Translations under genes and position numbers: made by a program
Notes under the pieces: model-generated
The model's input: only the letters and a program-made list of their open reading frames with translations
Told to the model about the DNA's origin: nothing
Database searches by the model: none
Shown here: piece after piece, positions 14,976-24,213 of the stretch
Layout of the letters: each line of letters opens with the position of its first letter
Position numbering within the stretch: the stretch's first letter is position 1
NCBI RefSeq assembly: GCF_003946015.1
Contig: NZ_RHNU01000019.1
Span: 1-47,848, forward strand
Direction: 5' to 3'
Source: Companilactobacillus insicii
GTDB lineage: Bacteria; Bacillota; Bacilli; Lactobacillales; Lactobacillaceae
DNA length: 47,848 bases

Positions 14976-17900
14976 TTAAATCATGTTATTTACATCAACA
15001 TCACTAGCTTTAACAAATTCGTTAGTAGCAACACGGTAGTACTTGTCGCCATTGATATATGTAACACTATCAACTTTCCAACTGCTGTTGTTTAGGAGTG
15101 ATCTGTTTGTAACTAGTTCACCCTTAGCGTTGTATAAGTTGGTGTACTTATCAGCGTGCGTTGTTACAGTCATGTTGACAGGTGAGTATACATAGACATC
15201 GTCAGCACTGACGAACTTGTTGGTAGCAACACGATAGTACTTAGTACCATTGATTACGTAAGTTTCACGATCAGTGATCCAACCGCTGCTTGGAGCAAGT
15301 GTTTCGTTACCAATAACAGTGTTCTCAGCTTTGTAGAGAGTTTTCTCAGAATCGTCATAGGTTCTGATATGTAGGTTGAGAGCTTGATATGGATAGGCTT
15401 GGCTAACCTTTGCCCATTCATTTGTGGCAACACGGTAGTAGTCAACACCATCGACAGTGATAGTAGCATCACTGTACCAGTTAGTTTGGTGCTTCAACAT
15501 ACGATTTGTGATCATTGACATCTTGTTGTCAGAACCAAGTTGATAAATCTCAACGTCAGGTTTGTCAGAATATGTGGCGATAGTTTGAACCTTGTGTTCA
15601 ATGACACCTTCGTTAGGATTTGGTTCTGGAGTTTCGGTGTTTGTTGAACTGGAACCACCAGATGGTATTGGTTCATAAGTTAGCAAGTAGTTGCCATCTT
15701 TGTCTTTTTTAATTACTCTAGTAGGGTTATTTACGTCGGTGATTGTAGGCGTTTCGTTCGGATCTGATGGGTATTTAATGGTTACAGATGGTGTAAAGTA
15801 CCCTGGAACTGAATCTGCAGTCACTGTTTTAGTTTGACCGTATCTACCTCCCGGTAAATTAATATAAGAATCCGGGTTGTTGCCAATACCTTTAACACGT
15901 AATGTTCCGGGACTATCACTTTTTACACCGACATAAGTAGCTTTATTTTCGGAATTAATTTCAGCGCTATTGTTCTCGTCAGTTATAAGAATGAAACCAT
16001 TTGGTGTATCTTCTGTTATTGGTACGTATTTGACTTTGACAGTTACAGGAAGATATCCCTTAACATCTTCAAGGTTAATTGGGTCAGAAGTAGTACCTAC
16101 AGTACCACTTGGAATGTTTATTGGTTTATCACCCAAATTGGTAGGTACTGTGGTGCTTGTTGCGGGCACAGTTTTACCAGTGAAAGTAACAGGGTTATCG
16201 GCATCAATAGTCTTGCCATCTTGAGTGATAGTAGGTTTACCGTCTTCACCGTAAGTAACTAAAACAGAAGTATGGTTGTAACCTGTTTGATCAGGAATAC
16301 CAACTTCAACAGGCTTGTCGCCATAGTTACCAGCAGGAATGGTTACATCAGAGGTAGAACCATCAGGATTCTTAACAGTGAGAGTAGATTCATCGTTAGT
16401 AACACCAGTGAAAGTAACAGGGTTATCGGCATCGATAGTCTTGCCATCTTGAGTGATAGTAGGTTTACCGTCTTCACCGTAAGTAACTAAAACAGAAGTA
16501 TGGTTGTAACCTGTTTGATCAGGAATACCAACTTCAACAGGCTTGTCGCCATAGTTACCAGCAGGAATGGTTACATCAGAGGTAGAACCATCAGGATTCT
16601 TAACAGTGAGAGTAGATTCATCGTTAGTAACACCAGTGAAAGTAACAGGGTTATCGGCATCGATAGTCTTGCCATCTTGAGTGATAGTAGGTTTACCGTC
16701 TTCACCGTAAGTAACTAAAACAGAAGTATGGTTGTAACCTGTTTGATCAGGAATACCAACTTCAACAGGCTTGTCACCATAGTTACCAGCAGGAATGGTT
16801 ACATCAGAGGTAGAACCATCAGGATTTTTAACAGTGAGAGTAGATTCATCGTTAGTAACACCAGTATAAGTAACAGGGTGATCTGCATCAATAGTCCTAC
16901 CATCTTGAGTAATAGTAGGAGTACCATTTTCACCGTAAGTAACACTAACGATAGGATCTATATAACCATCAATGTGTTCAGGATGAACTGTTGTGGTACC
17001 ACCATAATTACCAGCAGGAATAGTTAAAGTAGTCGTTGATTTATCAGGTTTAGTAACAGGTACAGACGTTTCAGCGTTTGCAGCACCCAGATAATTAATT
17101 GTAGTTTCAGAATTAGTTGTAGTAGTTGATCCAGATATTATTGCCTTAATAGGTGTTCCATCAGATTGTTTAGTATAAGTCACACCATCTATTTCGATAG
17201 AAGCAGGGATATCTTCGTCTGGAATGGTTGTTTCTGAACCAACAGTACCCTTAACAATTACAGGAATAGTTACTCCTTTGTGATTTGTTTGTATGTTTAT
17301 AATGTTTGAGACAACGGAACCTGCAGGAGCTGCTTGAGCTTGGAATGTATATACCGATAATACAGCTCCACTATTATCAAACTTGCTACCGATTCCACCA
17401 GTTGCGGTTCCATCTGTGAATGTTGGAACACCTGAGAAGTTTTTGTCAGTTGCAGGTGTGGTTATACCATCTTCAGGATTGGTAAAATTATTTACCCATT
17501 GGGTTCCATGGGTTGATGTTAATGCTGTTTCTGGACTAAAGTACATACTTCCATTTAGCTTTATTGTCGAAAGGTCGGTACCATCAAACATACCTTCTCC
17601 CTTTGATGAATCTCCAGTTTCCGGTTTTGTACCACTGAATTCGTACCACCCGTGTAAATCCAAATCTGTTATATTACTATCATTCTTAAACATACCAGTA
17701 AGGTTTTTGACAGTATGAACCTGCCAACCAGCTAGTCCCGGATCGATAAGCAATGTATCGTTAGCGTATGCATAGCTAGCATCAACAACTTTAGCTATTC
17801 CGAGTTTTAAAGTATTGAATTTTGTACGTGTAAGACGACTGTCATTTTCGAACATGTGACTAACATTAGTCATGGAGTTAACGTTATTGTTACTTAAATC

Positions 17901-18980
17901 TATTTCAGTGATATTTGGATCATTTTTAAACATACCTTCAGCATTTGTTACGCCACTTGTATCTAGCTTGTCGATATCGGTAATACTTTTCAAATTAGTC
18001 ATATTAGCAAACATGTATGATGAGTCAGTTGGAGCTGTTATAGGAGCACTAACTGTAATGTTGGTGATGTGACTTGTATGTCCATTCCAATGATCTGTAT
18101 CTCCACCCTTGAAATCTGTTAATTCACCATTGATATCAAGATTGTGATTTGATGCTGTATAAGTCCAGCCAGCACCCTTATCATCCGCATCCACGACAGC
18201 ATCTTCAGCAACAGGTGCAACTGCATCAGCAGCTTGTGCACTTAATAGAGCATTAGTTCCGACCAATTCGTTAGTACCATCTAGTGCATCAGTTTGCAAA
18301 AGACCATCGGCAACAACTCCTTCAACAGGAGCTGTTGCATCTTTATCTACAGGAGCATCAGAAACTTTAGCATCATCTGCATCAGTTACTGTTCCTTCAT
18401 CAACATCAGCTGGTTGATCTGTTTCTGTAGTATCTTTACTTGAATCTTCTTGTTCAGCAACAGGTGCGGCCACAGCGGAATAAGCAGCTACTTCTGGAGT
18501 ACCAACGGTATCCTCAGTATCTGTAGTTTTTTCAGCAGTTTGTGTTTCAAGTTCAGCTGTTTCTTTAGCAGGATCAGTAGTTGTCTCATCTTGTTTTGCG
18601 ACTGATTCATCAGTTACAGGTTTTTCAGGTGTAGTGACGACATCTTTTTCAGCTGAATCTGTTCCAGTAGTTTTTTCTGTTGTTGTATCTTTTGATTCAG
18701 CATCTTGTGTTCCAGTTTCTGGAGCAGGGGTTGTTGAAGTAGTTGAACTTTCTGATTTAGTACTTGTTCCCGCATCAGGGGTAGTTGCACTTGGTGCGAC
18801 TGCCGTTACTTTAGCTGATTCTGTAGCAACGTCAGCTTTTGCGACAGTATTAGGACCACCAAGTAATAGTAATCCTCCAGCAATAGAAAGACTGCTTACG
18901 ACAATCCAATTTTTCTTGGATTTAACTAATTTCTTTCTCATTACTGCGTTTGGGTCACGTTTTAATTGTTGAAACCTCAT
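14976..18980 (-). CDS. Large secreted surface protein: BspA-type, repeat and SLAP-like domains
   Basis: This 1334-residue protein starts with a long lactobacillar signal sequence (basic N-terminus, helix VSSLSIAGGLLLLGG, cleavage near AKA-D50). Residues 50-260 are Thr/Ser/Glu/Ala-rich and disordered. Residues 270-500 hold BspA/DUF285-like leucine-rich units with MF-x-N motifs (YMFANMTNL, GMFKNDPNITEIDLS, HMFENDSRL, GMFKNDSNITDLDL). Residues 630-935 are four 76-residue adhesin-type repeats ending TYTG or TFTG. Residues 1125-1334 are three SLAP-like modules, each ending YYRVATNxxxxxxDV. There is no LPxTG motif, so attachment is probably non-covalent through the C-terminal modules. The likely role is adhesion to host or food matrix. 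The ATG at 18980 has GAGGG 10 nt upstream. Confidence 0.85.
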   Translation of the reverse strand: MRFQQLKRDPNAVMRKKLVKSKKNWIVVSSLSIAGGLLLLGGPNTVAKADVATESAKVTAVAPSATTPDAGTSTKSESSTTSTTPAPETGTQDAESKDTTTEKTTGTDSAEKDVVTTPEKPVTDESVAKQDETTTDPAKETAELETQTAEKTTDTEDTVGTPEVAAYSAVAAPVAEQEDSSKDTTETDQPADVDEGTVTDADDAKVSDAPVDKDATAPVEGVVADGLLQTDALDGTNELVGTNALLSAQAADAVAPVAEDAVVDADDKGAGWTYTASNHNLDINGELTDFKGGDTDHWNGHTSHITNITVSAPITAPTDSSYMFANMTNLKSITDIDKLDTSGVTNAEGMFKNDPNITEIDLSNNNVNSMTNVSHMFENDSRLTRTKFNTLKLGIAKVVDASYAYANDTLLIDPGLAGWQVHTVKNLTGMFKNDSNITDLDLHGWYEFSGTKPETGDSSKGEGMFDGTDLSTIKLNGSMYFSPETALTSTHGTQWVNNFTNPEDGITTPATDKNFSGVPTFTDGTATGGIGSKFDNSGAVLSVYTFQAQAAPAGSVVSNIINIQTNHKGVTIPVIVKGTVGSETTIPDEDIPASIEIDGVTYTKQSDGTPIKAIISGSTTTTNSETTINYLGAANAETSVPVTKPDKSTTTLTIPAGNYGGTTTVHPEHIDGYIDPIVSVTYGENGTPTITQDGRTIDADHPVTYTGVTNDESTLTVKNPDGSTSDVTIPAGNYGDKPVEVGIPDQTGYNHTSVLVTYGEDGKPTITQDGKTIDADNPVTFTGVTNDESTLTVKNPDGSTSDVTIPAGNYGDKPVEVGIPDQTGYNHTSVLVTYGEDGKPTITQDGKTIDADNPVTFTGVTNDESTLTVKNPDGSTSDVTIPAGNYGDKPVEVGIPDQTGYNHTSVLVTYGEDGKPTITQDGKTIDADNPVTFTGKTVPATSTTVPTNLGDKPINIPSGTVGTTSDPINLEDVKGYLPVTVKVKYVPITEDTPNGFILITDENNSAEINSENKATYVGVKSDSPGTLRVKGIGNNPDSYINLPGGRYGQTKTVTADSVPGYFTPSVTIKYPSDPNETPTITDVNNPTRVIKKDKDGNYLLTYEPIPSGGSSSTNTETPEPNPNEGVIEHKVQTIATYSDKPDVEIYQLGSDNKMSMITNRMLKHQTNWYSDATITVDGVDYYRVATNEWAKVSQAYPYQALNLHIRTYDDSEKTLYKAENTVIGNETLAPSSGWITDRETYVINGTKYYRVATNKFVSADDVYVYSPVNMTVTTHADKYTNLYNAKGELVTNRSLLNNSSWKVDSVTYINGDKYYRVATNEFVKASDVDVNNMI
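16180..16863 (-). repeat. Three tandem 228-bp repeats in the surface-protein gene
   Basis: Units at 16180-16407, 16408-16635 and 16636-16863 are almost identical at the DNA level, with only a few base differences visible (for example gcatcaatag versus gcatcgatag). Each encodes 76 residues. A fourth, clearly diverged unit follows at 16864-17090. The near-identity of silent positions points to recent duplication or ongoing gene conversion. Confidence 0.95.
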
Positions 18981-19295
18981 AATTTATACCCTCTATCTTG
19001 GTTTATTTTTAATAATCCCTAACATGTGATGTATAAATTATAATATTTAAGTATTCTATAATTTTTTCAGATATTGTAAGAATAATTTAATTAAAATGGA
19101 ATATTTTATATCTTTTGTCATTTTTCATTACTAAAATGTCCAAATAATAAGACTATAAAAATATTGATAAAAGCCTTTCTAAAGCAAGCTGGGCTTGGCA
19201 TGTAGCCAATAGTTAAGTATATACTCCTTGTATATATCATGCTCTATAGACAAACGCCATTTTATGGTTCTTCATTTATAAGATATTGACAACAC
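18981..19295. other. Intergenic region upstream of the surface-protein gene
   Basis: This AT-rich stretch should contain the surface-protein promoter. A minus-strand TATAAT lies near 19036-19041 but without a convincing -35. It also contains small hairpins (TATATAC with GTATATA at 19218-19236; TTGGC with GCCAA near 19196-19210). No coding potential was recognised. Confidence 0.5.
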
Positions 19296-19343
19296 AAAAA
19301 AAGAGTGTCTAGAATATTTTTACCTGTTCTAGACACTCTTTTT
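19296..19343. terminator. Terminator of the SGNH hydrolase gene
   Basis: A 17-bp stem (AAAAAGAGTGTCTAGAA with TTCTAGACACTCTTTTT) around a 12-nt loop has T-runs on both strands. It lies about 30 nt after the hydrolase stop on the minus strand. Confidence 0.85.
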
Positions 19344-19374
19344 AGTTTAAATGAATAATAAATTTAACTTAATT

Positions 19375-20454
19375 CTAATAATTTATGTATTCACCGTTCA
19401 AGCTATTATTTACAAATTGTGCAATTGATTTGCCGCCTTCATCTGAGAAGTGAGCGTGATCACCACAATCGAATTCTTTAGCTATTTTTTTTTGCGAATC
19501 ATCACAAACAAAGGTTGCCAAGTCGATAGTATTGGTTAAACTTAAGATGAAATCATTTATTTTGGTACGCAATGCTTCTTTTTCTGAACTCCAAGCATCG
19601 TGGCCGTCTATAATGGTTCCCTGAAATGGTGGTATAGTTAAACATATCAGCTCAATACTGTTATCACTGCAATATTTAATAATTTTATTATAGCCATCAA
19701 CCATAGCTTCATAGGTTGGTAATTCTGAAGTAGGTGTTCCAGTTCCGGGCAAGAGTAAGTCGTTAGTGCCTTCAAGTAAGATGACAGTATTGGGCTCGAA
19801 TTCTTTAATCATTTTTTCAAAACGATCGACACCAGCCGGCCCGAAACTACTGGACCATTTGGAGGAGCTATTGCCTTTACGAAGTAATCTGTTACCTGAA
19901 ATACCGTAATTTGCGGTTACGGTGTTTTCTTTTGCTAACTGTTTGGCCAGAGGGGAGCTAAACCTGCCCTGATTGGTTAAGGAGTCGCCAAAGAATGCAA
20001 TTTTATTTACTAGCTCATCTACGTTGGATTGAACTGCAGATATACCATAAATAAAGTGGTTGTCGCCATCGATATAATTATCAGAGCCGACGAGTTCTGT
20101 TGAAACAGTGGAACCTAGTGTATGAATAGAATGGTTATAGGATTGTATTTCAACATTGAATTTGGAATTACCTAGAAGTTGAATCGGTAACCAGTCACTC
20201 CACAATTTTTGTTTCGCGGCTACACTGAAACTACTACGATTATTCATAGTTAGTTCATAATGGTTATTATTATCGACTATTTTTAAGCTCTTTATTTCTA
20301 AGGGGATTTTGCCATATTCATTATTTATCAACATTCGAATCTTGTCAGTAGCCAGTGGTTGATAAATAGTAATTAACTGGCTTTTGCCATGATTAATGTG
20401 TTTGATATTGGGAAAATATGAGAATTCTTTTGTCCAAGTATTGATGATTGTCAT
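19375..20454 (-). CDS. SGNH/GDSL-family hydrolase (probable esterase)
   Basis: The 359-residue protein has an N-terminal beta-rich region (1-145) and a C-terminal SGNH domain. All four blocks are present: block I FFGDSLT (Ser158), block II glycine at YGISG (Gly184), block III GTND (Asn231) and block V DHAH (Asp332/His335). It has no signal peptide and is probably cytoplasmic. The two-part plan resembles bacterial carbohydrate esterases that deacetylate sugars. It lies beside a GntR regulator and a sugar PTS, so it may deacylate an imported acyl-glycoside. The ATG at 20454 follows GGAGTGGTG. Confidence 0.8.
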   Translation of the reverse strand: MTIINTWTKEFSYFPNIKHINHGKSQLITIYQPLATDKIRMLINNEYGKIPLEIKSLKIVDNNNHYELTMNNRSSFSVAAKQKLWSDWLPIQLLGNSKFNVEIQSYNHSIHTLGSTVSTELVGSDNYIDGDNHFIYGISAVQSNVDELVNKIAFFGDSLTNQGRFSSPLAKQLAKENTVTANYGISGNRLLRKGNSSSKWSSSFGPAGVDRFEKMIKEFEPNTVILLEGTNDLLLPGTGTPTSELPTYEAMVDGYNKIIKYCSDNSIELICLTIPPFQGTIIDGHDAWSSEKEALRTKINDFILSLTNTIDLATFVCDDSQKKIAKEFDCGDHAHFSDEGGKSIAQFVNNSLNGEYINY

Positions 20455-20538
20455 AATTAGTCACCACTCCATGAGTTCAGTATGTAATAATATATTTATT
20501 ATTATTTTATATAAGTTATGCTATAACACAGAATCATA

Positions 20539-20547
20539 TGGTATAAT
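20539..20547 (+). promoter_or_regulatory. Extended -10 promoter of the gntR gene
   Basis: TGGTATAAT combines a perfect -10 with a TGn extension. No good -35 is present, as is common for extended -10 promoters. It lies 87 nt before the gntR start and just upstream of the paired operator sites. Confidence 0.55.
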
Positions 20548-20563
20548 TTTAATGTAAAATACT

Positions 20564-20597
20564 TGTTTAAACACTTTTAGCAATAAGTGTTTAAACA
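20564..20597. promoter_or_regulatory. Inverted pair of GTTTAAAC operator sites
   Basis: TGTTTAAACACTT (20564-20576) is repeated in perfect inverted orientation as AAGTGTTTAAACA (20585-20597), with 8 nt between. Each arm holds the palindrome GTTTAAAC, fitting the GT-N-A/T-AC form of GntR-family operators. The sites lie just downstream of the promoter, suited to autorepression. A single TGTTTAAACA occurs at 23388-23397 upstream of the PTS gene. Confidence 0.65.
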
Positions 20598-20633
20598 TAT
20601 ACCACACAATTTGTTTATTGAGGAGAAGGTCCA

Positions 20634-21365
20634 ATGCCAAAAAAATTATATTCCGACATTTATGATACATTAAAGCAGGAAATCAATAAGCAAGTCTACC
20701 AACCACGTAATACTTTACCAGGTGAAGAGGAACTAGCATCACGTTTCGACGTTACTAGAAATACTGTTCGACGTGCTCTTAAAGAATTACAAAGCGATGG
20801 GCTTGTTTATGCTGTAAAAGGACGTGGAGTCGTTGTTTTAGAACCGATTAGGGACGACCGCGTTATTTTTCAAGCTGAGAATAAAGAGGGATTTGAAGCG
20901 CTAAGAAATTTCCCTCAGAATAAGTTTATTCAACGCCTAGCTACTGATGTATTAACTTTTGAAGAAGTAGAGATTGATGAAGAACTTGAAAAACTCACTT
21001 CATTTAATTCCGGCGACATTGCCTATTATATTGAAAGACTAAGATTATTTGATGGAAAGGCACTGGCTGTTGATAACAGTTATTTCCGCAAGAATTTACT
21101 TGGTGATATGAATCGTGAGGACGCTGAAAACTCTATTTATGAGTATATTCGCGAAAACTCTCTATTCAAGATTGCGGCTGAGCGTTCGACTACCACGGTT
21201 GAATCTGCTACAAAGCGTGATCTTCAAGTACTTGATGTTGGCGATATGAACTGCGTTGGTGCATTAACCAAGTTTGTTTATACCGATACAGGTAGATTGT
21301 TTGAGCACACCCAGACGAGATATGTTCCGAATCATTTCTCCATGGTTGATTTCAAATCATTCTAG
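20634..21365 (+). CDS. GntR-family regulator with UTRA domain
   Basis: The 243-residue protein has an N-terminal GntR winged helix (LYSDIYDTLKQEI, LPGEEELASRFDVTRNTVRR, ALKELQSDGLVY) and a C-terminal UTRA effector domain (about 90-240), the layout of the HutC/TreR subfamily that responds to sugar phosphates. An AGGAGAAGG site precedes the ATG. It is convergent with the PTS gene; their stop codons overlap in a single CTAG. Operators in front of both genes suggest it represses itself and the PTS until the sugar phosphate accumulates. No phospho-glycosidase is present to reveal the sugar. Confidence 0.85.
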   Translation: MPKKLYSDIYDTLKQEINKQVYQPRNTLPGEEELASRFDVTRNTVRRALKELQSDGLVYAVKGRGVVVLEPIRDDRVIFQAENKEGFEALRNFPQNKFIQRLATDVLTFEEVEIDEELEKLTSFNSGDIAYYIERLRLFDGKALAVDNSYFRKNLLGDMNREDAENSIYEYIRENSLFKIAAERSTTTVESATKRDLQVLDVGDMNCVGALTKFVYTDTGRLFEHTQTRYVPNHFSMVDFKSF

Positions 21366-23260
21366 TTTATGACTGGGTTGATTTCATCTTCAGATTTGTA
21401 CCCCCATATCATTACCATAGCGAATGTAATTACTAAGGTTGTGATGTGGGCAACCACATATCCTAGCAGGTTGGAAGTAACTCCTACACTAGGATTTATG
21501 AAGGCCGGGAATCCAATTAGTGATCCTGATAATGCATAAGCATCAACTTTGAAGAATCCGGTCAGGAATCCTCCGATGGCACTACCAATATTTGATAATA
21601 AAAATATCCGTTTATATCTAATCGTAATACCGTAGATTGCTGGTTCAGTAACGCCACAAAAGGCTGAAATCGTTGCTGCCCAAGACAAATCACGGTATTT
21701 TTTGTCTTTAGTTTTTAATGCGACTGCCATAGCGGCTGCACCTTGTGCCACCATTGTTACAGAAATCATAGCATTCAAGTAACTGTGTCCATTGATAGCT
21801 AAATCGTTAACCACAATTGGAATAACTACCCAATGTAATCCGAAGACCACCGCTACTTGATATAATCCCGAAACCAATATTCCGGTCAATGCTGGATTAA
21901 CGAAGTATATTGACTCAATTCCGTGTGATAAGAATTGGCTGAGCGATAGCATTATTGGACCTACACCGACGTATATTAGTAGGCTTAGGAGAATCACTTC
22001 AATGATGGGTAAGAAGATAGATCTAATTACCGATGGAATGATTTTTTTGAGCCACTTTTCTAAGAAGCTTCCGACCCAAGCTGCGAATATGATTGGAAAT
22101 ACTGAAGAACTATAGCTCATGATGTGTGCTGGAATTCGAAACACTGTCAGTTGTATGGAATCACTTCTGGCAGCAATTAATGACGGGTAAGTTAGAACGC
22201 TACCTACCACCGCGATGGTGATGGGGTTAGAGCCTAATCTTTTTGCGGCCGTGAAACCTAGAATGATGGGCAAGAAGTAATATAGAGAATCAGCGATAGA
22301 GCTGAATAACAAATATGTTCCGCTGGCCTTGTCTAAAATGCCATAGCCTGTAAGTGCGCCTAGAATTCCTTTCAAAATTCCTGAACCACCTAGTAGTCCG
22401 ATTATAGGAATCATTGATCCGGTCAAGACACCTATGAAGACGCTAAATCCGTGTCGAATCTGTTCAATGATAGTCTTCTTTTCGGTGCTTTTTTCAGTTG
22501 AAGTTTGATTTTGAAATGAAGGTCCCAATTCGTCAATGATTGCATTGTAGACTTCGGTTACTTTGTTACCAATGACCACTTGATATTGTCCCGATGCACG
22601 AGCGACATTTATAATGCCATCGAGATTTTGAATGGCTTTATCATCGGGTATTTTGTCATTTTTTAGGTAAAATCGTAATCTAGTTATACAGTGGATAAGT
22701 GAGTTAATATTTTCCCGTCCACCAACATTTTTGATGATTTCCACAGCTAGCTGTTGATATTTATCAACAGAATTGTCAGCTTTTAAGTCATTTGAGGTTT
22801 TGGGAATCACCGTAGCAGCAGTTATACCGGCTGAGATTGTGCCTGTTTTTAGCTCTATATTCTCCAGGTAGTCCTTGGAATTAGTGATGGCGACTATTAC
22901 CGTGGTTTCTTTGCCAGCATCGGTAATTTTTTGCAAATTCATAGTTCCGATTATTTGTCCGGACTTGACCTTATCGTCAGTAACAGTATTTATGTTGAAG
23001 GGTTCACCATCGAGGGCAACGGTATCTATCCCCATGTGGATAAGTATTTCGGCGCCATCATCAGTAGTGATTCCGAATGCATGTTTTGTTTCGGCAATAA
23101 AAGTTACAGTTCCAGAAACTGGAGCCCGTATTTCTCCACTAGTTGGTTCGATACCGAATCCTTCACCCATCATTTTTTGAGAGAAGACAGGATCATTTAC
23201 GGATGAAAGTTCCATAATGCTTCCGGATACGGGAGCAAGAATGTTTAATGAATCTGCCAT
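21362..23260 (-). CDS. PTS sugar permease EIIABC, glucose/beta-glucoside superfamily
   Basis: This is a 632-residue three-domain permease. The EIIA domain (about 1-150) has the phosphorylated histidine in EILIHMGID (His75). The EIIB domain (about 165-245) has the phosphorylated cysteine in IHCITRLRF (Cys191). The EIIC membrane domain (about 270-620) has about ten helices. The order A-B-C differs from the common B-C-A of beta-glucoside and trehalose permeases, but all active residues are present. It imports and phosphorylates a sugar, probably a disaccharide or beta-glucoside; the TreR-like regulator next to it hints at trehalose but no phosphotrehalase is seen. The ATG at 23260 follows GGGGGAA. 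Confidence 0.88.
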   Translation of the reverse strand: MADSLNILAPVSGSIMELSSVNDPVFSQKMMGEGFGIEPTSGEIRAPVSGTVTFIAETKHAFGITTDDGAEILIHMGIDTVALDGEPFNINTVTDDKVKSGQIIGTMNLQKITDAGKETTVIVAITNSKDYLENIELKTGTISAGITAATVIPKTSNDLKADNSVDKYQQLAVEIIKNVGGRENINSLIHCITRLRFYLKNDKIPDDKAIQNLDGIINVARASGQYQVVIGNKVTEVYNAIIDELGPSFQNQTSTEKSTEKKTIIEQIRHGFSVFIGVLTGSMIPIIGLLGGSGILKGILGALTGYGILDKASGTYLLFSSIADSLYYFLPIILGFTAAKRLGSNPITIAVVGSVLTYPSLIAARSDSIQLTVFRIPAHIMSYSSSVFPIIFAAWVGSFLEKWLKKIIPSVIRSIFLPIIEVILLSLLIYVGVGPIMLSLSQFLSHGIESIYFVNPALTGILVSGLYQVAVVFGLHWVVIPIVVNDLAINGHSYLNAMISVTMVAQGAAAMAVALKTKDKKYRDLSWAATISAFCGVTEPAIYGITIRYKRIFLLSNIGSAIGGFLTGFFKVDAYALSGSLIGFPAFINPSVGVTSNLLGYVVAHITTLVITFAMVMIWGYKSEDEINPVIN

Positions 23261-23387
23261 AATTTATTCCCCCAATAGAGTTGATTAGAAATATCATTAA
23301 TTTGTTATTTGAAACAAAAAAATAATAAAAATATTTCTATTATTTACTCTATTGTATAACCTTTGATAAAAATATGGTAGTGATATC

Positions 23388-23397
23388 TGTTTAAACA
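23388..23397. promoter_or_regulatory. GTTTAAAC operator upstream of the PTS gene
   Basis: TGTTTAAACA is the same core as in the two sites before the gntR gene. It lies about 130 nt upstream of the PTS start, next to the terminator of the WxL gene, where a transcription factor could act on the PTS promoter. A minus-strand TACAAT lies near 23355. Confidence 0.5.
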
Positions 23398-23399
23398 GG

Positions 23400-23432
23400 A
23401 AAAGACCGACGATTTCTCGTCGGTCTTTTTTT
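23400..23432. terminator. Terminator of the first WxL gene
   Basis: The hairpin AAAGACCGACGA with TCGTCGGTCTTT has a 4-nt loop. The T-run is long on the plus strand and shorter on the minus strand. It lies 10 nt after the WxL stop on the minus strand. Confidence 0.75.
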
Positions 23433-23442
23433 AAAAAGTAAT

Positions 23443-24213
23443 CTATTTAACAACTGGTGAAGCGTTCAATGTCCATGTTACGACTGAGTTGTATTTTGTG
23501 ACTGATTTGTCTGGAGCAGTGTTCTCTTGATTAGGAACTTCTAGACTTGCTGAATCAGGTGTATTGTATAAGGCCTGAATAACACCTGTACGGTATGTAC
23601 CTGATTGAAGATTGATTAATTGTTGAGCATCGCCTTCACTTACAAGTGATTGCTTCTGAGTCTTAAGATCAGTTGCAGTTGAATTAGAAACATTCTCTTT
23701 GTTTTGGTCAACTAAAGGAATTGAGTTGAGTGTCAAGATACCCATAAGTTTACTGTCACCACTGTATGATACTAGGTCTCCCATTGAGGCTGTTAATGAA
23801 AATCCAGGACCAGTGCCTTCAGGATCGCCATCTTTTGTCTCACGTGAATCGATCATCTTAAGTGCGCCTGCAGGAGTGCCATCTTGTCCAGATGGTGTAT
23901 CTGTTGACATACCAGTTGTATCAACGTCATTAGATTGTAATTGTGATGATGAACCAATCAACAATGAACCGAAGCTGAAATCTGGGACAGCTTCAAGTGT
24001 CAAGATACCTGATAGGATTTGGACGGTTACGTTTGATGTAGCTGGACCAACTTCTGTTGTTTGTGTAGTATCGTCGGAAACCGCACTGGTATCAACAGTT
24101 AGAGCGTTGCTTACAGTAGCTGCCTTTACGGGGGAAGCAGTTGTGACTAATGCACCGAAGATTATACTGGCAATAAGTAATGACTTGGTAATTAAGCTTT
24201 TGTATGATCTCAT
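23443..24213 (-). CDS. WxL-domain secreted cell-surface protein
   Basis: The 256-residue protein has a signal peptide (MRSYKSLITKSLLIASIIFG, cleavage near VKA-A) and a full-length WxL domain. The conserved VTVQILSGILTLEAVPDFSFG region is near residues 63-83 and the C-terminal WTLNASP motif near 247. WxL domains bind peptidoglycan non-covalently. The DUF916 partner usually found in WxL clusters is absent. It resembles the second WxL protein at 27626-28351 in plan and size; the two flank the methyltransferase-like pair on the opposite strand. Both WxL promoters share the box TGATACTATT. Confidence 0.88.
   Translation of the reverse strand: MRSYKSLITKSLLIASIIFGALVTTASPVKAATVSNALTVDTSAVSDDTTQTTEVGPATSNVTVQILSGILTLEAVPDFSFGSLLIGSSSQLQSNDVDTTGMSTDTPSGQDGTPAGALKMIDSRETKDGDPEGTGPGFSLTASMGDLVSYSGDSKLMGILTLNSIPLVDQNKENVSNSTATDLKTQKQSLVSEGDAQQLINLQSGTYRTGVIQALYNTPDSASLEVPNQENTAPDKSVTKYNSVVTWTLNASPVVK

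Noticed and set aside
14976-15130. LPxTG sorting signal at the end of the large surface protein
   Set aside because: The C-terminus ends in SLAP-like modules without LPxTG, hydrophobic segment or basic tail.
16272-17027. Repeated plus-strand open frames inside the surface-protein gene
   Set aside because: They are the reverse reading of the 228-bp tandem repeats of the minus-strand gene; periodic identity explains them.
16180-17090. CRISPR-like regular repeats
   Set aside because: The units are contiguous 228-bp coding repeats without spacers.
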